Position numbers and translations under genes: made by a program
From: Micromonospora coerulea
GTDB taxonomy: Bacteria > Actinomycetota > Actinomycetes > Mycobacteriales > Micromonosporaceae
DNA: 64,000 bases
Direction: 5' to 3'
Assembly: GCF_016598485.1 (NCBI RefSeq)
Contig: NZ_JAEMUW010000026.1
Span: 1 to 64,000 of the forward strand
Shown: piece after piece, positions 23,170-30,917 of the stretch
Layout: each line of letters starts with the position of its first letter
How positions within the stretch are numbered: position 1 is the stretch's first letter
The notes under the pieces: generated by a model
Databases searched by the model: none
What the model was told of the DNA's origin: nothing
The model's input: only the letters and a program-made list of their open reading frames with translations

Positions 23170-23601
23170 ATGAGTGTCATCCGACCGACGACCGTAGAGG
23201 TCGAGACGTCGCTAAGGCTCGTCGCGCCTGACGCCACCGCATTGCCGGTGCGTGCCAGTCTGCGTTACGACCCTGCTGACCCGTATGCGGTCCATGTCCT
23301 GTTCCACGCCGAATCCGCCGGCGGCGAGGCGGTGAGCTGGTCGTTCGCGCGCGAACTGCTGGTCACCGGGCTCGATGAGCCGGCCGGCATCGGCGACGTC
23401 CGGGTGTGGCCGTGGGCCACGCCGCGCGGCGACTTCGTCGCACTCGCGCTGTCGTCCCCGGACGGCAACGCCCTCTTCGAGGTCCCGCGCAGCGTGCTCG
23501 TGCGCTTCCTGCGCCGGACCTACGTCGTCGTCCCGCGCGGCCGCGAGGCCGAGCACCTGGACGTCGACACGGCGGTGAACCGGCTGCTCGCCGGCCGCTG
23601 A
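23170..23601 (+). CDS. ssgB: SsgA-like sporulation and cell-division regulator (SsgB type)
   Basis: A 143-residue protein of the SsgA-like family, MSVIRPTTVEVETSLRLVAP, with the conserved RYDPADPYAVHVLFH and WSFARELLVTGLDEPAGIGD and VRVWPWATPRGDFVALALSS blocks. SsgB positions FtsZ at sporulation septa with SsgA in Streptomyces and is the most conserved family member in sporulating actinomycetes, including Micromonospora. The ATG follows GGGGGGAGAACGTCC. The SsgB assignment rests on length and overall pattern. Confidence 0.85.
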   Translation: MSVIRPTTVEVETSLRLVAPDATALPVRASLRYDPADPYAVHVLFHAESAGGEAVSWSFARELLVTGLDEPAGIGDVRVWPWATPRGDFVALALSSPDGNALFEVPRSVLVRFLRRTYVVVPRGREAEHLDVDTAVNRLLAGR

Positions 23602-23686
23602 CAACGCAACCCCGGGGCCGCGCGGATCTGCCGAGTCCGCGCGGCTCCGGCCACCACCGATCCGGTACGCCGTGGGCGTGCCGGCC

Positions 23687-24463
23687 TCAGCCGTGCGTGG
23701 TGATCCCGCCGTCGACCGGGATCACCGCGCCGGTCAGGTACGACCCGGCGCGGGACGACAGGTAGATCGCGGTGCCCGCCATGTCCTCGGGACGCCCGAT
23801 CCGCCGCAGCGGCACCTGCTGCTCGATCGCCGACCGGGACGCCGGGTCGTCCAGCGCGAAGGCCATCATCTTGCTCTCGAACGGCCCCGGCGCGATCGCG
23901 TTGACCGTGATCTGCTCGCCAGCGAGCTGATGCGCGAGGCTGCGGGTCAGCATGTGCACGGCCGCCTTGGTCGCCGAGTAGGCGTACACCTCCATGAACG
24001 GGACCCGGAGGCCGTCGATCGACCCGATGTTGATCACGCGGGCCGGGTCGTCGGCGCTGGCTGCCGCGCGTAGCGCCGGCAGCAGCGCGGTGGTGAGCCG
24101 GAAGACGGCCTTGACGTTGACCGCCCAGAGCTTGTCGAACGCGGCCTCCGGATAGTCCTCCAACGGCGCGCCCCAGGTCGCGCCGGCGTTGTTGACCAGC
24201 ACCTCGAGCCGGTCGGTGCGCTCCCGGACGGCGGCGGCCAGCCGCTGCGCGCCCTCGTCCTGGCTGAGGTCGGCGGGGATCGCCGTGCACTGCCCCTCGG
24301 CGGAGAGCTCCTTGGCCACCCGCTCGCAGACATCGGCCTTACGCGAGGAGATGATGACCGTCGCGCCGGCCTGCACGAAACCCCGGGCGATCATCAGCCC
24401 GATACCCCGCGAACCGCCGGTGACCAGGACCGTCTTGCCTCCGACCGAGAACAGATCCGTCAT
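23687..24463 (-). CDS. SDR family oxidoreductase
   Basis: A 258-residue short-chain dehydrogenase with the cofactor motif TGGSRGIG near residue 15, NNAGA in the middle, a catalytic Ser (INIGSIDG), Y-x-x-x-K as YSATKAAVHM, and the C-terminal YLTGAVIPVDGGITTHG. An Arg following the first glycine-rich motif (SSRKAD) suggests NADP preference. ATG 24463 is preferred; ATG 24469 is next to it. It is divergent from the AraC-type regulator, a common regulator/target arrangement. Substrate unknown. Confidence 0.88.
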   Translation of the reverse strand: MTDLFSVGGKTVLVTGGSRGIGLMIARGFVQAGATVIISSRKADVCERVAKELSAEGQCTAIPADLSQDEGAQRLAAAVRERTDRLEVLVNNAGATWGAPLEDYPEAAFDKLWAVNVKAVFRLTTALLPALRAAASADDPARVINIGSIDGLRVPFMEVYAYSATKAAVHMLTRSLAHQLAGEQITVNAIAPGPFESKMMAFALDDPASRSAIEQQVPLRRIGRPEDMAGTAIYLSSRAGSYLTGAVIPVDGGITTHG

Positions 24464-24542
24464 GTCCATCCCATCGCGAGTCGGCGGGGCCGCGGCGTGG
24501 TCCGCCGGCCCAGGCGCTACCGATCGGTAACCTAGTCGGCGC

Positions 24543-25553
24543 GTGACGGCGGGGACAAGCCCGTACCTGCCGTCCACCGCCGAGATGCAAGCTGCGCAGG
24601 GGGCGGCTAACGTCGAACCGATGGTCACTCCCGGTCAGCTCCCCCCGGCCACCCGTACCGACCTGTCCACCGTCGCGGTGGACCCCGACGACATCGCCAC
24701 CGGGGCGCTCGGCGATCTCACGCCAGAGCTCGGCTGGCGTCGCCCCGTGCTGCTCGACGCCGACCTGCTGATCCTGGTCACCGGCGGACACGGCAGCGCC
24801 GAGCTGGACTTCCGGGCGCTGCCCTGCCGGCCGGGCACCATCGTGCGGGCCCGCCCGGGCCAGGTGCTGCGCTGCCTCGGCGCCCACCTCGACGCGACGG
24901 TGGTGCGCTGGGGCGCCGGGACCTTGCGCGGGCTGGACGTCGACCCGGACGCGGTGCCGGCGTACCGGCAGCTCGCCGGCGAGGACGAGGACGCGGTGAT
25001 CGGCGAGGTCACCCAGCTGGTGGTGGACGCGGAGCGGCACCGGGAGCAGCCCGCGGCCCGGGCGCTGCTGCGGCACCAGCTCGCCGTGCTGCTGCTACGG
25101 CTGACCCTGCTCGGCGACACCGGCAAGCGGCCGGCCCCGCGCCCTGAGTCGGAGACCTTCCACCGGCTCTGCCGGGAGGTCGAGCGGGGCTACCAGCACA
25201 CCCGCCGGGTCGAGGACTACGCCGCGCAGCTCGGCTGCTCGGTGCGTACCCTCACCCGGGCCTGCCTGGCGGTGACCGGCCGCAGCGCCAAGCAGGTGAT
25301 CGACGAGCGGGTGGCGTTGCAGGCCAGCCGGCTGCTCGCCGCCACCGACGAGCCGATCGCCCGGATCGGCCGGCGGCTCGGTTTCCCCGAGCCGACAAAC
25401 TTCGGCCGCTTCTTCACCCGTGAGGTCGGCGTCAGCCCCGGGGCCTTCCGGGCCGCCCGGGAACACCCCCTACCGGTCCGGATGGTGCGCCCCCGCCCGC
25501 CCGCCGACCCAACGCCCGCCCTGGCGAGGCATGATGGCAGGGCCTCCAACTGA
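24543..25553 (+). CDS. AraC family transcriptional regulator
   Basis: About 336 residues. The N-terminal half is an AraC-binding-like cupin (RRPVLLDADLLILVTGGHGS, CRPGTIVRARPGQVLRC). The C-terminal third has two helix-turn-helix units (VEDYAAQLGCSVRTLTRACL and IARIGRRLGFPEPTNFGRFF). GTG 24543 lies about 10 bases after TAACCT, so the transcript could be leaderless; ATG 24621 is an internal alternative. It probably controls the divergent SDR gene. Confidence 0.85.
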   Translation: MTAGTSPYLPSTAEMQAAQGAANVEPMVTPGQLPPATRTDLSTVAVDPDDIATGALGDLTPELGWRRPVLLDADLLILVTGGHGSAELDFRALPCRPGTIVRARPGQVLRCLGAHLDATVVRWGAGTLRGLDVDPDAVPAYRQLAGEDEDAVIGEVTQLVVDAERHREQPAARALLRHQLAVLLLRLTLLGDTGKRPAPRPESETFHRLCREVERGYQHTRRVEDYAAQLGCSVRTLTRACLAVTGRSAKQVIDERVALQASRLLAATDEPIARIGRRLGFPEPTNFGRFFTREVGVSPGAFRAAREHPLPVRMVRPRPPADPTPALARHDGRASN

Positions 25554-25582
25554 TTGTTGCGTGTATTCGTGGTGATGATCTG

Positions 25583-25898
25583 GTGAGGTTGCAACAGTGG
25601 GCGGAGCGCGAAGCCGTGCGTCGCGCCGCGATGTGCAGGTGGTTTCGGGAAGGGATATGCCGGTGGCGGCTCGCCGGGTGGTCGAATCATCGGCGTCGAT
25701 GGATGTGTCCGGTTCGGCCATGGGTACCCTGACGTCGCCGTCAGCGACGCAGGGTCGCAGGCTGCTGGTGGGACCGGCAGAGCTTGACGGGGTCCGTGTG
25801 CGGGACATGATGGAGCTCCTGACGTCGTTGTGCGGGCGTCGCTCGTCGATGATCCGCAACAGCCGCGTTGTGGATGGCGCCACGGGAGACGGCCCAGG
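25583..25898 (+). pseudogene. IS607-type serine transposase (TnpA) remnant
   Basis: The frame from GTG 25583 reads VRLQQWAEREAVRRAAMCRW FREG (split for length), the N-terminal MerR-like helix-turn-helix of IS607 TnpA. After a frame change MPVAARRVVE continues it. The serine-recombinase core is missing. Near 25800 GVRVRDMMELLTSLCGRRSS resembles the TnpA C-terminus. So both ends survive around an internal deletion. Confidence 0.65.
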
Positions 25899-27278
25899 GT
25901 GAAGACGATTCAGGCGTACCGGTTTGCGCTGGACCTGACTACGGCGCACGAGCGGGCGGTGCGGGCGCATGCGGGCGCGGCACGCGTAGCGCACAATTGG
26001 GCGTTGGCCATGGTGAAGGCGGTGATGGATCAGCGGGCCGCCGAACGCTCTTACGGAATCGCCGTTGCAGACCTTACCCCTGCCGTGGGCTGGTCGCTTC
26101 CTGCCCTGCGCAAGGCGTGGAATCAGGCCAAGTCGGAGGTGGCGCCGTGGTGGGCGGAGTGTTCAAAGGAGGCCTTCAACACCGGCCTGGACGCCTTGGC
26201 GCGGGCTTTGAAGAACTGGTCCGATTCGCGGTCTGGTCAACGTGCCGGGCGGCCGGTCGGCTTTCCCCGGTTCAAGTCGCGTCGCCGGTCGACACCAACG
26301 GTGCGGTTCACCACCGGCACGATTCGCATCGAGCCGGACCGCAAGCATGTCGTGCTGCCTCGGCTGGACCGGCTCAAGACCCACGAGTCGACCCGTAAGC
26401 TCGCCCGCCGCCTCGAGGCCGGGACCGCCCGGATCTTGTCTGCAACGATCCGCTTCCAGGGCGGCCGGTGGCACGTCGCGTTCTGCGTCCAGGTCGACCG
26501 TCGAGACCGCAGTCCGGCGCGACCGGACGCGACGGTCGGGTTGGACGTGGGTGTGAGGCATCTCGCCGTGCTGTCCACGGGCGAGTTGGTGCCGAATCCC
26601 CGTCACCTCGATGGCGCGGCCCGGCGGATGCGCAGGCTTGCTCGTCGGATGTCCCGCCGGGTCGGCCCCGATCGGCGGACCGGCCTTCGCGCGTCAAAGC
26701 GGTGGGAGGCTGCCCGTAGACAGGTAGCCCGGGCGCACGCCCGGGTGGCGAATCTGCGTCGTAATGGGCTGCACCAGCTCACCACCCGGCTGGTTCGCGA
26801 GTACGGCACGATCGTGGTTGAGGATCTGAACGTGGCCGGGATGCTGCGTAACCGGCGGCTGGCCCGGCACATCGCCGACGCAGCGTTCGCCGGACTGCGC
26901 CGGCAACTGGCCTACAAGACCGGGTGGTACGGCAGTCGGCTGGTCGTGGCCGACCGCTGGTATCCGTCCTCGAAGACCTGCTCGGGCTGCGGCGCGGTGA
27001 AAACCAAGCTGGCCCTGTCCGAGCGCACCTACACCTGTACCATCTGCGGCCTGACCCTCGACCGGGACATTAACGCCGCACGCAACCTCGCCGCACTCGC
27101 GCATGAGGTCACCACCGCCGGGAGTGGCCCGGTGGCCGGACGTGGAGCCGACCATAAGACCCGCCCCAGCGGGCCGGTGGCCGTGAAGCGTCAACCCGGC
27201 ACCGCTGCGGCGGGCAAGACCGGGACCGTTCCGCCGCAAGGCGGGACTTCCAACCACGGACTTACCACAGTCCACTGA
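25899..27278 (+). CDS. tnpB: TnpB, RNA-guided endonuclease of an IS607/IS200-type element
   Basis: A 459-residue TnpB starting VKTIQAYRFALDLTTAHERA at GTG 25899. RuvC residues are all present: Asp in GLDVGVRHLAVLS (about 215), Glu in IVVEDLNVAGML (about 307), Asp in LDRDINAARNLA (about 389). The zinc ribbon CSGCG … CTICG lies between the last two. TnpB proteins cut DNA under guidance of an omega RNA made from the element's right end. The C-terminal tail after AALAHEV is low-complexity. The stop is 9 bp before the rrf2 start, so the element's right end meets that gene's leader. The partner transposase is broken. Confidence 0.88.
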   Translation: MKTIQAYRFALDLTTAHERAVRAHAGAARVAHNWALAMVKAVMDQRAAERSYGIAVADLTPAVGWSLPALRKAWNQAKSEVAPWWAECSKEAFNTGLDALARALKNWSDSRSGQRAGRPVGFPRFKSRRRSTPTVRFTTGTIRIEPDRKHVVLPRLDRLKTHESTRKLARRLEAGTARILSATIRFQGGRWHVAFCVQVDRRDRSPARPDATVGLDVGVRHLAVLSTGELVPNPRHLDGAARRMRRLARRMSRRVGPDRRTGLRASKRWEAARRQVARAHARVANLRRNGLHQLTTRLVREYGTIVVEDLNVAGMLRNRRLARHIADAAFAGLRRQLAYKTGWYGSRLVVADRWYPSSKTCSGCGAVKTKLALSERTYTCTICGLTLDRDINAARNLAALAHEVTTAGSGPVAGRGADHKTRPSGPVAVKRQPGTAAAGKTGTVPPQGGTSNHGLTTVH

Positions 27279-27287
27279 GAGGAAACG

Positions 27288-27743
27288 GTGCAGATCTCCG
27301 CGCGCGGCGACTATGCGGTCCGGGCGGCCCTGAGCCTGGCCACCGCGTACCCCGCCCTGCTGTCCACCCAGGCCATCGCCGCCGAACAGGACATGCCCCG
27401 GAAGTTCCTCGAGGCCGTCCTGGCCGACCTGCGCCGGGCCGGGATCGTCCGGGCCCAGCGTGGTGCGGAGGGCGGCTACACCCTGGCCCGCCCGCCCCGC
27501 GACATCACCATCGGGCAGATCCTCCGCGCCGTCGACGGCCCGCTGGCCGGCGTCCGCGGGCTGCGCCCCGAGGAGACGCATTACGCGGGCGCGGCCGAAA
27601 ACCTGCCCCGGCTCTGGGTGGCCGTCCGCGCCGCCGTCCGCCAGGTCGTCGACGAGGTGAGCCTCGCCGAGATGGCCAGCGGCAAGCTGCCCGGGCACGT
27701 CCGCAAGCTGATCGCCCGCCCCGACGCCTGGGAGCCCCGCTGA
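27288..27743 (+). CDS. Rrf2 family transcriptional regulator
   Basis: A 151-residue winged-helix regulator: VQISARGDYAVRAALSLATA, LSTQAIAAEQDMPRKFLEAV, LADLRRAGIVRAQRGAEGGY, TLARPPRDITIGQILRAVDG. It has none of the three Cys of IscR/NsrR, so it does not look like an iron-sulfur type and is closer to the CymR/sulfur-responsive group. GTG start after GAGAGGAAACG. The downstream minus-strand operon is a sulfonate-type system, so regulation of sulfur acquisition is likely. TnpB runs straight into its leader. Confidence 0.88.
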   Translation: MQISARGDYAVRAALSLATAYPALLSTQAIAAEQDMPRKFLEAVLADLRRAGIVRAQRGAEGGYTLARPPRDITIGQILRAVDGPLAGVRGLRPEETHYAGAAENLPRLWVAVRAAVRQVVDEVSLAEMASGKLPGHVRKLIARPDAWEPR

Positions 27744-27814
27744 CCCTGACCGGTCCCGACCGCGGCACGCCGTCGCGGGCGGCTGCGCCGGCGTGGCTCA
27801 GCGACACGCCGCCG

Positions 27815-27886
27815 CGGGTCGCTGCGCCGGCCCGGGTCGCTGCGCCACTGCGGGTCGCTGCGCCGGCCCGGGTCGCTGCGCCGACG
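27815..27886. repeat. Four imperfect 18-bp tandem repeats
   Basis: The unit CGGGTCGCTGCGCCGGCC occurs four times head to tail, with the last four bases varying in units 2 and 4. It lies in the gene-free space between rrf2 and the nitroreductase remnant. No conserved frame is seen. Confidence 0.75.
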
Positions 27887-28033
27887 GGGCTGGCTGCCGG
27901 CCCGTCCCGCGCCGATTCGTTTGCGACATCAGCTCCATAGCGAGCCGACCCCACTCCCCCGCCCGCCCCATCGGCACCGCGGATTCGGACGGGCGTGCCC
28001 ACCGGCCGGCGTCGAGGCGGCCGCCGGGCGGCG

Positions 28034-28539
28034 TCACAGCGTGCGGAACACCTCGGCGTAGTCCAGCCGGGGCAGCCACTCCCGCCAGGCGTCCGCCGCG
28101 GGCCACGCACGCCGACCAGGAAGTAGCCGATCTGCAGCGCCGCGCTGAGCCGGGCCTGCGCCTCCCGGCCGGCCGGCTCGTCGGCGAACCAGTCCCGGGC
28201 GCCGGGTCGGTGCGGGAACACCTCCGGCAGCCGCTCGTGCCAGTCGATGTCCGCGGCGAGCACCGCGACCAGCGGCGCCGTCGCCGTCTTGTCCCGGTTG
28301 CCCGCGCTGACGTACGGCAGCAGCCGGGCCCGCGCCTCGGGCGAGCGCAGCAGCAGCACCCGCAGCGGCTGGGCGTTCAGCGCGGTCGGGCCGTACCGGA
28401 CCAGGTCGTGGATCGCCCGGACCTGCGCGTCGTCGACCGGCTCGTCGGTGAAGGCGTTGGCCGTCCGGGCCGCCCGGAACAGCAGGTCCTGGGCGGTCCG
28501 GTCGAGGGCGAGCAGGTCCTCCGCCGCCGCGGCGGTCAC
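28034..28539 (-). pseudogene. Nitroreductase family gene with internal deletion and frame change
   Basis: The N-terminal part (GTG 28539) follows the malonic-semialdehyde-reductase (RutE-like) pattern: DRTAQDLLFRAARTANAFTD, VRYGPTALNAQPLRVLLLRS, LQIGYFLVGVR. The region that should follow (AAGLxxGPMTGFD…) is absent. In another frame the sequence jumps to AWPAADAWREWLPRLDYAEV FRTL, the normal C-terminus. About 50 to 60 residues are missing. The start overlaps the flavin-reductase stop (GTGA). Confidence 0.7.
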
Positions 28540-29099
28540 CACGGCGACGGCCACGGGCCGAACGTGGTGGTGTAGCCGCCACGGTGATGCACGAGCGGGT
28601 CGCCGTCCTCTCCCGTGCCCAGCGCGAGGGGCTCGCCGAGCACGATGGTGTGGTCGCCGGCCTCGATCCGGCGGACCACCCGGCAGAGCAGCACGGCCAG
28701 GGCGTCGTCGATCAGCGGCACCCCGAACGGTCCCAGGGTCCAGCCCGGGTGGGCGGCGAACCGGTCGATGCCGCTCGTGGCGAAGGTCCGGGCCACCTCC
28801 TGCTGGCCGGAGGCGAGCAGGTGCACCGCCAGGTGCTCGGCCCGCTCGACGGTGGGCCAGCTCGACGACTCCCGGCCGAGGCAGAACGACACCAGCGGCG
28901 GATCCAACGACACCGAGGTGAACGAGGTGGCGGTGAACCCGGCCGGCGGCAGCGCCGGCAGGTGCCGGTTCGCGGCCAGCCCGGGCGCGGTGACCACGGT
29001 GACCGTGGACGCCTGCCGGCGCAGCAGGGCGCGGAGCAGGTCCGGGTCGACCGGGCGCAGCTCGACGGCGCCGGCCCCCGGCCGGTCCACCGTGGTCAC
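28536..29099 (-). CDS. Flavin reductase domain protein
   Basis: A 188-residue FMN-binding split-barrel protein: LLRRQASTVTVVTAPG, PPAGFTATSFTSVSLDPPLV, SFCLGRESSSWPTVERAEHL, DHTIVLGEPLALG. The T-A-T-S-F-T-S-V-S-L-D-P-P-L-V block is the FMN-binding signature of the HpaC/SsuE-like group. It would supply reduced FMN to the monooxygenase whose tail is left in the next gene. GTG start overlaps the upstream stop (GTGA). Part of the damaged sulfonate operon. Confidence 0.88.
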   Translation of the reverse strand: MTTVDRPGAGAVELRPVDPDLLRALLRRQASTVTVVTAPGLAANRHLPALPPAGFTATSFTSVSLDPPLVSFCLGRESSSWPTVERAEHLAVHLLASGQQEVARTFATSGIDRFAAHPGWTLGPFGVPLIDDALAVLLCRVVRRIEAGDHTIVLGEPLALGTGEDGDPLVHHRGGYTTTFGPWPSPW

Positions 29100-30085
29100 G
29101 CCGTCACCAGCTCTCGGCCGGCGTATGTGCTGGCCGGGCGGGGCAGCCCGTAGTGCTCGCGCAGCGTACGACCGGTGTACTCGGGCCGGAACAGGCCGCG
29201 CTCGCGCAGCAGCGGCACGACGTGGTCCACGAAGGCCTCCAGTCCATGGGGCAGCAGTGGTGGCATGACGTTGAAGCCGTCGGCGGCGCCCTGGGTGAAC
29301 CACAGCTCGATCTGGTCGGCGATCTGTTCCGGGGTGCCGGCGACCACCCGGTGCCCGCGGCCGCCGCCGAGCCGGCCGATGAGCTGCCGGATGGTCAGGT
29401 TCTCCCGGCGGGCCAGCTCGACGACGAGCTGGTAGCGGCTCTGGTGGGACTGCACCGCGGTCGGCACCGCCGCCGGCAGGATGATCTTCTGGAACAGCCG
29501 CAGGTGGTTCAGCCCCATCGAGCGGGCCGAGCGGATCAGCAGCGGGTCGACGCCCTTCACTCCGGCGATGGTGTTCAGCAGGATCGGCCAGGAGCAGGCG
29601 TAGAGCACCAGGGCGATCTTGGAGGTCTCCCCCAGTCCGAGGATGAGCACGAAGACCGGCAGCAGCGCCAGGGCGGCGGTGTTGCGGAACACCTCCAGCA
29701 GCGGGCTGAGCAGGTCCGCCAGGGGCCGGTACCAGCCGATCAGCAGCCCCAGCGGGATGGCGGTGAGCACCGCCAGGGCCAGCCCGGTCAGCGACCGGGT
29801 GAGGCTGGCCCCGACGTGGTCGGCGAGCTGTCCGCCGCGCAGCAGCGCCCACCAGGCGGTGAGGACCTCCGACAGCGGCGGCAGGAAGACCCGGTCGACC
29901 AGCCCGGCCCGGGGCACGGCCTCCCAGCCGGCGGCGAGGGCGAGTAGCGCGGCGCTGCGGTGCAGCGCCCGGCCGCCGAGCCCGAGCAGCCGGGCGGGCC
30001 GGGTGGGTCCGGGGCCGGCGGGTGCCGGCGGGGGCACGGCGGCCGGGGCCGCCAGCCGGGCGGGACGTTCGGCGATGTCAACCAC
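29096..30085 (-). CDS. In-frame chimera: SsuC-like permease N-terminus fused to a flavin monooxygenase C-terminus
   Basis: A 329-residue frame. Residues 1 to about 205 are a BPD-type permease (LLALAAGWEAVPRAGLVDRV, HVGASLTRSLTGLALAVLTA, ETSKIALVLYACSWPILLNT, SARSMGLNHLRLFQKIILPA). The conserved EAA-like loop is followed at VPTA|VQSHQSRYQLVVELA by the last 130 residues of a bacterial-luciferase-like FMNH2-dependent monooxygenase (NtaA/SnaA/SsuD type: GHRVVAGTPEQIADQIELWF, GFNVMPPLLPHGLEAF). The final permease helices and the front of the monooxygenase are missing, so a deletion must have joined two operon genes. Neither part should work normally. GTG 30085 overlaps the ATPase end. Confidence 0.85.
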   Translation of the reverse strand: MVDIAERPARLAAPAAVPPPAPAGPGPTRPARLLGLGGRALHRSAALLALAAGWEAVPRAGLVDRVFLPPLSEVLTAWWALLRGGQLADHVGASLTRSLTGLALAVLTAIPLGLLIGWYRPLADLLSPLLEVFRNTAALALLPVFVLILGLGETSKIALVLYACSWPILLNTIAGVKGVDPLLIRSARSMGLNHLRLFQKIILPAAVPTAVQSHQSRYQLVVELARRENLTIRQLIGRLGGGRGHRVVAGTPEQIADQIELWFTQGAADGFNVMPPLLPHGLEAFVDHVVPLLRERGLFRPEYTGRTLREHYGLPRPASTYAGRELVTA

Positions 30086-30917
30086 GGCGGGCCTCCTGGA
30101 GTACGGCGGGGCGTTCGGCGGACCGGGCGGCGCGGACCTCGTCGCGCAGCAGGGTCCAGATCTGGTGCCGGTGGTGCCGGAAGGCATCGGAGGAGCGGAC
30201 GTCCTCGACCGCGTCCCGGTCCCCCAGCTCGATGTCGATGACCTGCTTGATCCGCCCCGAGCGGGAGGTCATCACGGCGACCCGCTGGCCGAGGTGGACG
30301 GCCTCGTCGATGCCGTGGGTGATGAACACGATGGTCTTGCCGGTGCGTTGCCAGATCCGGACCAGCTCGTCCTGGAGGGAGTCGCGGGTCTGCGCATCGA
30401 GCGCGGCGAACGGCTCGTCCATCAGCAGCACGTCCGGGTCGTACGCGAGGCTGCGGGCGATGGCGACGCGCTGCTTCATGCCGCCGGACAGCTCATGCGG
30501 GTAACGGTCGGCGAACCCGGTCAGCCCGACCAGGTCGAGGTGCGCGGCGATCAGCTCGGCCCGCTCGGCGCGGGGCACCCCCTTGGCCTCCAGCCCGAAC
30601 CCGACGTTGCCGGCGGCGGTGCGCCACGGCAGCAGCGCGTACTGCTGGAAGACGATGCCTCGGTCGAGGCCGGGCCCGGTGACCGGCTGCCCGTCGACCA
30701 GGATCCGGCCGCTGGTCGGCGTGGGCAGGCCGCCGAGCAGGTCGAGCAGGGTGGACTTGCCGCAGCCGCTGGGGCCGACGACGACCAGGAACTCGCCGGG
30801 GCGTACCGCGAGGGTGAGCTCGTCGAGGGCGGTGACCGCGCCGGCGCCCGTGCGCCGGCCACCGCGGACGTCGAAGGTCCTGGTCACCCGGTCGAAGAGG
30901 ATCTTGTCGGTGCTCAC
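30078..30917 (-). CDS. ABC transporter ATP-binding protein, SsuB/TauB-like
   Basis: A 279-residue ATPase with Walker A VVGPSGCGKSTLLDLLGG, Q-loop FQQYALLPWRTAAGNV, signature ELSGGMKQRVAIARSLA, Walker B DVLLMDEPFAALDAQTR and switch His FITHGIDEA. It belongs to the nitrate/sulfonate/taurine group. Its start overlaps the binding-protein stop (GTGA) and its end overlaps the permease start. It is intact, but its partner permease is truncated. Confidence 0.92.
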   Translation of the reverse strand: MSTDKILFDRVTRTFDVRGGRRTGAGAVTALDELTLAVRPGEFLVVVGPSGCGKSTLLDLLGGLPTPTSGRILVDGQPVTGPGLDRGIVFQQYALLPWRTAAGNVGFGLEAKGVPRAERAELIAAHLDLVGLTGFADRYPHELSGGMKQRVAIARSLAYDPDVLLMDEPFAALDAQTRDSLQDELVRIWQRTGKTIVFITHGIDEAVHLGQRVAVMTSRSGRIKQVIDIELGDRDAVEDVRSSDAFRHHRHQIWTLLRDEVRAARSAERPAVLQEARRG

